NCBI GenBank assembly: GCA_902776935.1
Contig: CACYRS010000022.1
Coordinates: forward strand, 688-37,979
DNA length: 37,292 bases
Direction: 5' to 3'
Source: an uncultured Prevotellaceae bacterium
Lineage (GTDB): Bacteria > Bacteroidota > Bacteroidia > Bacteroidales > Bacteroidaceae
Position 1 is the stretch's first letter, and each line of letters begins with the position of its first letter. Positions 33,154 to 37,292 of this stretch are shown here, in pieces. The notes beneath the pieces are model-generated. The model was not told the DNA's origin. It did no database searches and saw only the letters and a program-made list of their open reading frames with translations. Position numbers and translations under genes: made by a program.

Positions 33154-33747
33154 TTGGTGTTGAGAAGTAAAAGGCAAGTGGTGAGAGATAAGAGAATAGC
33201 TGTAGCTGGTAAGATTATCCATAGACAATACTTCTGGTATTGTGTGACAGCTATTGTAATTCTCTCACTTCTCACCACCCACCTCTCACCTCTTTTTTCT
33301 CAGGTTCAGAGCGGTAAGGCTTCCTTTTACTCCAAAAAGTTCTCCGGTAGGAAAACTGCCAGTGGTGAACGTTTGCACCACGATTCACTGACCTGTGCCC
33401 ATCGCACCTATCCTTTTGGTACTCTGTTGAGGGTAACCAATCCCGCCAACGGCAAGAACGTGATAGTAAGAGTCACTGACCGCGGTCCTTATGTCAGAGG
33501 CCGTATCATAGACCTCTCCATACGTGCTGCCCGTGAGTTAGGTATAATAGCACAGGGGATAGCTCCGGTGATTGTCGAGAAATTCAGCGAGGCAGTTATC
33601 CCATTCCGTCCTGAGGATATCCTTGAGTTGCCCGATTTCGAGATAGGAATCAACGATGGCCCTGACACTAAGCCTGTCTGGGTACTACTGAAGGAAGATC
33701 TCGACAAGAGACAGAAGGAACAGAGGAAAAAAGAGTTAAACAAATAA
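33154..33747 (+). CDS. RlpA-like double-psi beta-barrel septal/lytic transglycosylase-type protein
   Basis: Exported protein of the RlpA family, up to 197 residues; in other bacteria RlpA cleaves naked glycan strands of peptidoglycan at the septum. The double-psi beta-barrel domain (~52-135) is complete: [53 protein letters not shown] hydrophobic segment at ~28-48 ([14 protein letters not shown]) should be the signal peptide. There is no in-frame ATG, so the start must be TTG or GTG. Candidates are TTG 33154, GTG 33157, TTG 33160, GTG 33178/33181 and GTG 33244; I report the outermost. The whole N-terminal part is encoded by a nested palindrome (33178-33278). It has no C-terminal SPOR domain; the last ~45 residues are charged. 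Confidence 0.82.
   Translation: MVLRSKRQVVRDKRIAVAGKIIHRQYFWYCVTAIVILSLLTTHLSPLFSQVQSGKASFYSKKFSGRKTASGERLHHDSLTCAHRTYPFGTLLRVTNPANGKNVIVRVTDRGPYVRGRIIDLSIRAARELGIIAQGIAPVIVEKFSEAVIPFRPEDILELPDFEIGINDGPDTKPVWVLLKEDLDKRQKEQRKKELNK
33178..33278. repeat. Nested imperfect palindrome forming the 5' end of the RlpA-like gene
   Basis: Three pairs of inverted segments are nested around one centre: GTGGTGAGA (33178-33186) with TCTCACCAC (33270-33278); AGAGAA then TAGCTGT (33191-33203) with ACAGCTA (33247-33253) and TTCTCT (33260-33265); and an inner ACAATAC/GTATTGT hairpin (33225-33231 with 33237-33243, loop 5). The arms are purine-rich on the left and pyrimidine-rich on the right. The structure spans the possible start codons and the signal peptide. 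Confidence 0.7.
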
Positions 33748-33748
33748 T

Positions 33749-33776
33749 AAAGGGAGGTTTAGCCTCCCTTTTTCTA
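33749..33776 (+). terminator. Terminator after the RlpA-like gene
   Basis: The stem pairs 33749-33757 (AAAGGGAGG-like) with 33763-33771 (CCTCCCTTT-like), loop TTTAG, followed by TTCTATTTC. It lies between the RlpA-like stop and the stop of the convergent lipoprotein gene and could serve both strands. Confidence 0.82.
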
Positions 33777-34520
33777 TTTCTTTCGAGTCGTAACTGTGAA
33801 GTTCCTTGTCTGCGAAGTAATCTCCCTGTTAGCTTGCAGCACTCCTATACGAATCACTGCCTCACCGTCTCTGAGACCATTATCCGCCTTTACCGATGCT
33901 GTATACCTCACGCCCTTGCCAGGAGCAATACTCTCGATAAGTATATTCTCAGAGATATGGATATGTTTGTTGCCCGTAACCTCTGCCACTGCCGGCTGAA
34001 CACTGCGTATCACCTTGTCAGAGGTATTATAAATCTCAAACACCATACGAGCCTCCTCACCACGTATAAGCACACCGTCACGACTGGAGTCTAACAGACG
34101 GGCATTACGAATCTCAAGACCTCCCTCGGCAACGCCACTGCTTGAAGAAGAGAAATCCTCTCCGAAACCATAGAGACGGTCATCACCGCTATTACTTGCG
34201 TCGAATCCGCTGTTGTCCCGATATGAATAGTCATTATTACGGTTGCTGTTAGTGCGCTGACGAGCAGCCTTATACTCTTCGTACTTACGCTGCTCCGCCT
34301 GATCGGCCGCCTGACCTACCGAAGCACCTATCACTGCACCACCTGCCATACCGATAAGACTACCAATATGACTGCCTCTATGTCCACCAGAGATACCACC
34401 AATGGCAGAACCGATGACAGAGCCGAACCAACCGCCTGTTACCGCACCGTCTGCTGTATATGTACCACAGCTGCTCAAAAGCAGAAGTGCACCAACTGAC
34501 ATCAATAAAACTTTCTTCAT
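33774..34520 (-). CDS. Glycine-zipper outer-membrane lipoprotein, function unknown
   Basis: A 248-residue lipoprotein from the ATG at 34520 (MKKVLLMSVGALLLLSSC); the longer frame upstream would cross the promoter. The lipobox LSSC gives Cys18 as the lipidated residue. Residues ~28-72 are a glycine-zipper (GGWFGSVIGSAIGGISGG, GSLIGMAGGAVIGASVG), a pattern of helices that pack in or on membranes, as in OmpA-like and SlyB-like lipoproteins. A polar Gln/Arg/Asn/Ser-rich linker (~73-130) leads to a C-terminal beta domain (~140-248: LEIRNARLLDSSRDGVLIRGEE, GVRYTASVKADNGL, EAVIRIGVLQ). Its role is unknown; envelope maintenance is plausible. It is divergent from the symporter gene and has a textbook promoter. 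Confidence 0.85.
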   Translation of the reverse strand: MKKVLLMSVGALLLLSSCGTYTADGAVTGGWFGSVIGSAIGGISGGHRGSHIGSLIGMAGGAVIGASVGQAADQAEQRKYEEYKAARQRTNSNRNNDYSYRDNSGFDASNSGDDRLYGFGEDFSSSSSGVAEGGLEIRNARLLDSSRDGVLIRGEEARMVFEIYNTSDKVIRSVQPAVAEVTGNKHIHISENILIESIAPGKGVRYTASVKADNGLRDGEAVIRIGVLQANREITSQTRNFTVTTRKK

Positions 34521-34549
34521 AATCGTATCGTTTTTATTGTTCCACGATG

Positions 34550-34580
34550 CAAAGGTAGATATTATTTTGGTACATACAAA
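34550..34580 (-). promoter_or_regulatory. Consensus Bacteroidetes promoter of the glycine-zipper lipoprotein
   Basis: Read on the minus strand: TTTG (34577-34580), exactly 19 bases, then TACCTTTG (34550-34557). This fits both the -33 TTTG and -7 TAnnTTTG elements and their usual spacing, the best match in the window. It ends 29 bases before the ATG. Confidence 0.82.
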
Positions 34581-34612
34581 GGGATTTTCCCGAAAAATGA
34601 TAGGAAATTCCC
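34581..34612. promoter_or_regulatory. Inverted repeat between the divergent lipoprotein and symporter promoters
   Basis: GGGATTTTCC (34581-34590) and GGAAATTCCC (34603-34612) pair at nine of ten positions across a 12-base spacer. The left arm abuts the -33 element of the lipoprotein promoter, and the right arm lies about 10 bases before the symporter -7 box. It is a candidate operator for either or both genes. Confidence 0.45.
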
Positions 34613-34622
34613 TAAATTTGCT

Positions 34623-34630
34623 TAACTTTG
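34623..34630 (+). promoter_or_regulatory. Bacteroidetes -7 box for the AGCS symporter
   Basis: TAACTTTG matches TAnnTTTG, 20 bases before the ATG at 34651. A -33 TTTG at proper spacing is not seen. Confidence 0.6.
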
Positions 34631-34650
34631 CAGACACAAATTAAACTGAT

Positions 34651-36006
34651 ATGGAACCGATTAACGAATTTTTCTCGCTTCTGAGCTCATTTCTATGGGG
34701 ATGGCCAATGATGATTCTACTGCTTGGCACCCACGTATTTCTCACCTTCCGATTGCGCATCCCACAGCGTAAACTTCTTACTGGCATCCGTCTCTCTGTA
34801 AAGGAAGACAGCAAGGCCGAGGGCGAGGTGAGCCAGTTTGGAGCCTTAGCCACAGCTCTGGCTGCAACCATCGGAACAGGTAACATCGTTGGTGTCGCAA
34901 CAGCAGTGGCTCTTGGAGGTCCTGGGGCTGTGCTGTGGTGCTGGCTCACGGGCATCTTCGGTATGTCGACGAAATATGCCGAGGGCCTTCTGGCAGTGAA
35001 ATATCGTGTGAAAGGTGATGACGGCAAGATGTACGGAGGTCCGATGTATGCCCTTGAGCGAGGTCTTAACATGAAGTGGCTCGGCATACTCTTCGCCGTG
35101 TTCACCGCCCTGGCATCGTTTGGCATAGGTTGTACCGTTCAGGCAAACTCTATCGCACTCCTTGCTCATGAGACATTCGGCATACCCACGTGGATAGTAG
35201 GTATCTTCATATGTATCCTCACGGCATCGGTGATTCTTGGTGGCGTGAAGGCAATTGCGAAAGTATGTACCGTGCTCGTACCATTCATGGCACTGCTCTA
35301 TGTTCTGGGATGTATCATGATACTATGTATCAACGGCAACTACGTATGGCCAGCCATCCAGTTGATCATCGATTCTGCCTTCAACCCCTCTGCTGCCGGC
35401 GGAGGCTTTGTGGGAGCCACGGTGATGATGGCGGCGCGCTATGGTATCGCCAGAGGACTATTCTCCAACGAGAGTGGTATGGGTAGTGCACCTATCGTGG
35501 CGGCAGCAGCTCAGACACGCAACCCAGTGCGCCAGGCCCTGGTTTCGAGCACTGGCACCTTCTGGGACACTGTAGTCATCTGCGCACTCACTGGTCTGGT
35601 GCTCGTAAGCAGTATCATCGCCTACCCTGACATCACATACGCCGACGGTGCAGCACTCACCAAGGTAGCCTTCTCGAAGATCCCCTATGTGGGAGCGCCA
35701 CTGCTCACCTTCGGCATCCTGACCTTCGCCTTCAGCACCATCCTCGGCTGGAGCTATTACGGCGAGAGCGCAGTAAACTATATCGAGGGGCGCCACATCA
35801 ACAAGTTCTACCGTATATTGTATATCGTATTCCTGTTCTTTGGCAGCATCATCAGCCTGGATATCATCTGGAATATTGCCGACTGCATGAACGCCCTGAT
35901 GGCGATACCAAACCTCGTGGCCCTGTTGCTTCTTAGCGGTGTTGCTGCCCGCGAAACGAAGAAATACCTCTGGGCCAACCGCCTCGACGACGAGATGGAG
36001 GAGTAA
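34651..36006 (+). CDS. Amino acid:Na+ symporter, AGCS (alanine/glycine) family
   Basis: Inner-membrane carrier of the alanine or glycine:cation symporter family, 451 residues, importing small neutral amino acids with sodium. About ten hydrophobic segments are visible: WPMMILLLGTHVFLTF (~18-33), WLGILFAVFTALASFGIGC (~143-161), IVGIFICILTASVILGG (~182-198), VLVPFMALLYVLGCIMILC (~208-226), and the C-terminal pairs. Family-typical stretches are ATIGTGNIVGVATAVALGGPGAVLWCW (~72-98), FGMSTKYAEGLLAVKYR (~103-119) and GLFSNESGMGSAPIVAAAA (~268-286). The last residues are charged and cytoplasmic. It has its own promoter, divergent from the lipoprotein. Substrate (alanine versus glycine) is not resolved. 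Confidence 0.95.
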   Translation: MEPINEFFSLLSSFLWGWPMMILLLGTHVFLTFRLRIPQRKLLTGIRLSVKEDSKAEGEVSQFGALATALAATIGTGNIVGVATAVALGGPGAVLWCWLTGIFGMSTKYAEGLLAVKYRVKGDDGKMYGGPMYALERGLNMKWLGILFAVFTALASFGIGCTVQANSIALLAHETFGIPTWIVGIFICILTASVILGGVKAIAKVCTVLVPFMALLYVLGCIMILCINGNYVWPAIQLIIDSAFNPSAAGGGFVGATVMMAARYGIARGLFSNESGMGSAPIVAAAAQTRNPVRQALVSSTGTFWDTVVICALTGLVLVSSIIAYPDITYADGAALTKVAFSKIPYVGAPLLTFGILTFAFSTILGWSYYGESAVNYIEGRHINKFYRILYIVFLFFGSIISLDIIWNIADCMNALMAIPNLVALLLLSGVAARETKKYLWANRLDDEMEE

Positions 36007-36032
36007 CAAGGCAATCAACGCCTGGCTGAAAA

Positions 36033-36063
36033 AATCCCCGTTCTCGGAATGAGAACGGGGATT
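36033..36063 (-). terminator. Terminator of the rpoA-rplQ operon (minus strand)
   Basis: A perfect 13-bp stem (36033-36045 with 36051-36063) with a 5-base loop is followed on the minus strand by a run of T (TTTTTT counting the stem end), 22 bases after the rplQ stop. On the + strand, after the symporter gene, the T-run is poor, so the hairpin mainly serves rplQ. Confidence 0.85.
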
Positions 36064-36085
36064 ACTATTGAGATAAGTGTTATGC

Positions 36086-36586
36086 TTATTCTGCCTTTGC
36101 CTCTTCAGCAGCAGGAGCAGCCTCCTCAGCAACAGGTGCCTCAGCAGCAGGAGCCTCAGCCTTGGCAGCAGCGCCACCACGACGGCTACGACGAGTTTTC
36201 TTCTTGCCGCCATCCTTAGCCATATCGGGATCGAAGTCAACGAGCTCGATGAAGCAAACCTGAGCAGCGTCACCCTGACGGGTTCCGAGCTTGATGATAC
36301 GGGTGTATCCGCCTGGACGGTCACCTACAGCCTGAGCCACCTCTCCGAAGAGCTTCTTGATGGCTTCCTTGTTCTGCAGGTAGCTGAATACTACACGACG
36401 AGAGTTCGTAGAGTCGTCCTTAGCCTTTGTGATAAGGGGCTCAACGTACTTCTTCAGTTCCTTTGCCTTAGCTACGGTCGTAGTGATTCTTTTGTGCTCA
36501 ATCAGTGAGATGGCCATGTTGGCAAGCATGGCGCTACGGTGACTGGCAGTACGACCGAGATGATTGAATTTCTTATTATGTCTCAT
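36086..36586 (-). CDS. rplQ: 50S ribosomal protein L17 with low-complexity acidic tail
   Basis: Ribosomal protein of the large subunit, near the exit tunnel. Residues 1-~118 form the conserved L17 domain: [25 protein letters not shown] at the start, [21 protein letters not shown], and [24 protein letters not shown]. The protein has 166 residues against ~120-130 in most bacteria. The excess is a C-terminal tail: a basic patch ([11 protein letters not shown]) followed by a run of Ala, Glu and Pro ([13 protein letters not shown]). Such tails are common on L17 in Bacteroidetes. The tail DNA (36086-36175) is repetitive because of its codons. It follows rpoA after 45 bases, the standard gene order. 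Confidence 0.97.
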   Translation of the reverse strand: MRHNKKFNHLGRTASHRSAMLANMAISLIEHKRITTTVAKAKELKKYVEPLITKAKDDSTNSRRVVFSYLQNKEAIKKLFGEVAQAVGDRPGGYTRIIKLGTRQGDAAQVCFIELVDFDPDMAKDGGKKKTRRSRRGGAAAKAEAPAAEAPVAEEAAPAAEEAKAE

Positions 36587-36631
36587 TTTTGTTTTTTACT
36601 TTTATTGGGCATTCGGCATGTCTTCGCAGAC

Positions 36632-37292
36632 TTACTCCCTGTCCAGTTTATACTTTGAAATGTCAGTTCCAAACGACAGATTCAGACTCTCGAGCAAATC
36701 ATCAAGCTCAGTGAGCGATTTCTTACCGAAGTTACGGAACTTAAGAAGGTCGGTCTTGTTATACTGCACGAGATCACCGAGGGTCTCTACATCAGCAGCC
36801 TTCAGACAGTTGAGGGCACGAACAGAGAGGTTCATGTCAACAAGACGTGTCTTGAGCAGCTGACGCATGTGCAGGATCTCCTCATCAAACTCCTGGTTTG
36901 TCTCTGTCTCTGAGTTCTCGAGAGTGATCTTCTCGTCAGAGAACAGCATGAAGTGGTAGATAAGGATCTTGGCTGCCTCCTTAAGGGCATCCTTCGGGTG
37001 GATGGAACCGTCCGTAGTGATCTCCATCACAAGCTTGTCGTAGTCGGTCTTCTGCTCAACACGATATGGCTCAACGGTGTACTTCACATTACGGATAGGT
37101 GTGTAAATAGAGTCGATTGCGATTACGTTAACGTCGGTGCAGAACTCGCGATTCTCATCAGCGGGTACATATCCGCGACCTTTGTTGATCGTAAGGTCAA
37201 TCTGCATCGAGGCTTTGGAATCTAAATGACAAATCACCAAATCGGGATTCAGCACCTCAAATCCAGTCAGATACTTGCCGATGTCACCGGCT
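36632..37292 (-). CDS. rpoA: DNA-directed RNA polymerase subunit alpha (partial, 5' end outside window)
   Basis: The last 219 residues of the alpha subunit, which dimerises to start core polymerase assembly and contacts activators and UP-element DNA. The frame stays open to base 37292, so the gene continues beyond the window; a GTG at 37253-37255 is internal, not the start. Visible parts are the end of the N-terminal domain ([75 protein letters not shown]) and the complete C-terminal domain ([48 protein letters not shown]). Conserved NPD and VRALNCLK elements make the call secure. It is co-transcribed with rplQ. Confidence 0.98.
   Translation of the reverse strand, partial: AGDIGKYLTGFEVLNPDLVICHLDSKASMQIDLTINKGRGYVPADENREFCTDVNVIAIDSIYTPIRNVKYTVEPYRVEQKTDYDKLVMEITTDGSIHPKDALKEAAKILIYHFMLFSDEKITLENSETETNQEFDEEILHMRQLLKTRLVDMNLSVRALNCLKAADVETLGDLVQYNKTDLLKFRNFGKKSLTELDDLLESLNLSFGTDISKYKLDRE

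Noticed and set aside
34521-34637. Longer N-terminus for the glycine-zipper lipoprotein
   Set aside because: It runs through a textbook promoter, and the lipoprotein signal peptide begins at the ATG at 34520.
36086-36175. Repetitive GCAGCAGGAGC-like DNA as a possible direct-repeat array
   Set aside because: It is explained by Ala, Glu and Pro codons in the L17 tail; there are no regular spacers, so it is not a CRISPR or iteron array.
35458-36324. Long open frame antisense to the symporter and across its terminator
   Set aside because: It has low-complexity Leu/Arg composition, no recognisable domain, and is a shadow of the AGCS and rplQ codons.

Overview
The window looks like the chromosome of a Bacteroidales bacterium, most likely Prevotella or a close relative. 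The evidence is a SusC/SusD pair, Bacteroidetes-type promoters (TAnnTTTG -7 boxes) ahead of most transcription units, several periplasmic or outer-membrane glycoside hydrolases, a DUF4954 protein, and C-terminal tails resembling type IX secretion sorting signals. Species cannot be fixed by eye. I see no phage, integrase, IS element, CRISPR array, tRNA or rRNA gene.

Layout. 1-216: end of an unidentified + strand gene and its terminator. 214-7534 (-): one operon of M16 zinc protease, class I fumarase and two tandem M6 metalloproteases. 7679-11965 (+): SusC/SusD pair with an unusually short SusC. 11978-15155 (-): HflX GTPase followed by overlapping DUF4954 beta-helix protein. 15321-18128 (+): nagB, then GH97, with a hairpin between them. 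18160-20481 (-): GH35 beta-galactosidase, convergent with GH97 over a shared terminator. 20624-26682 (+): tight cluster of GH67 alpha-glucuronidase, B3/B4-domain protein, mnmA and GH2 enzyme. 26722-29166 (-): S9 (DPP-IV-like) peptidase. 29280-31676 (+): CotH-kinase/lamin-tail surface protein. 31816-33747 (+): gdhA and an RlpA-like protein. 33774-34520 (-): glycine-zipper lipoprotein, divergent from 34651-36006 (+), an AGCS amino-acid:Na+ symporter. 36086-37292 (-): rplQ and the 3' part of rpoA, the end of the ribosomal alpha operon.

Functionally, the window mixes scavenging of hemicellulose and galactoside sugars (SusCD, GH97, GH35, GH67, GH2, nagB), protein and peptide use (M6, M16, S9 peptidases, AGCS symporter, gdhA for ammonia/glutamate) and housekeeping genes (fumarase, HflX, MnmA, L17, RpoA). 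Almost all the space is coding. The longest gaps are about 110-165 bases and hold promoters.

No clearly new multi-gene system stands out. The best leads are: a 7-bp repeat (TCATTTA type) found in a SusD signal peptide and, on the other strand, inside GH67; a nested palindrome that forms the N-terminal coding region of the RlpA-like protein, which has no ATG; the mnmA plus B3/B4 pair between two hemicellulase genes; an 18-bp promoter core shared by SusCD and the GH67 operon; and a hairpin 20 bases before GH97.
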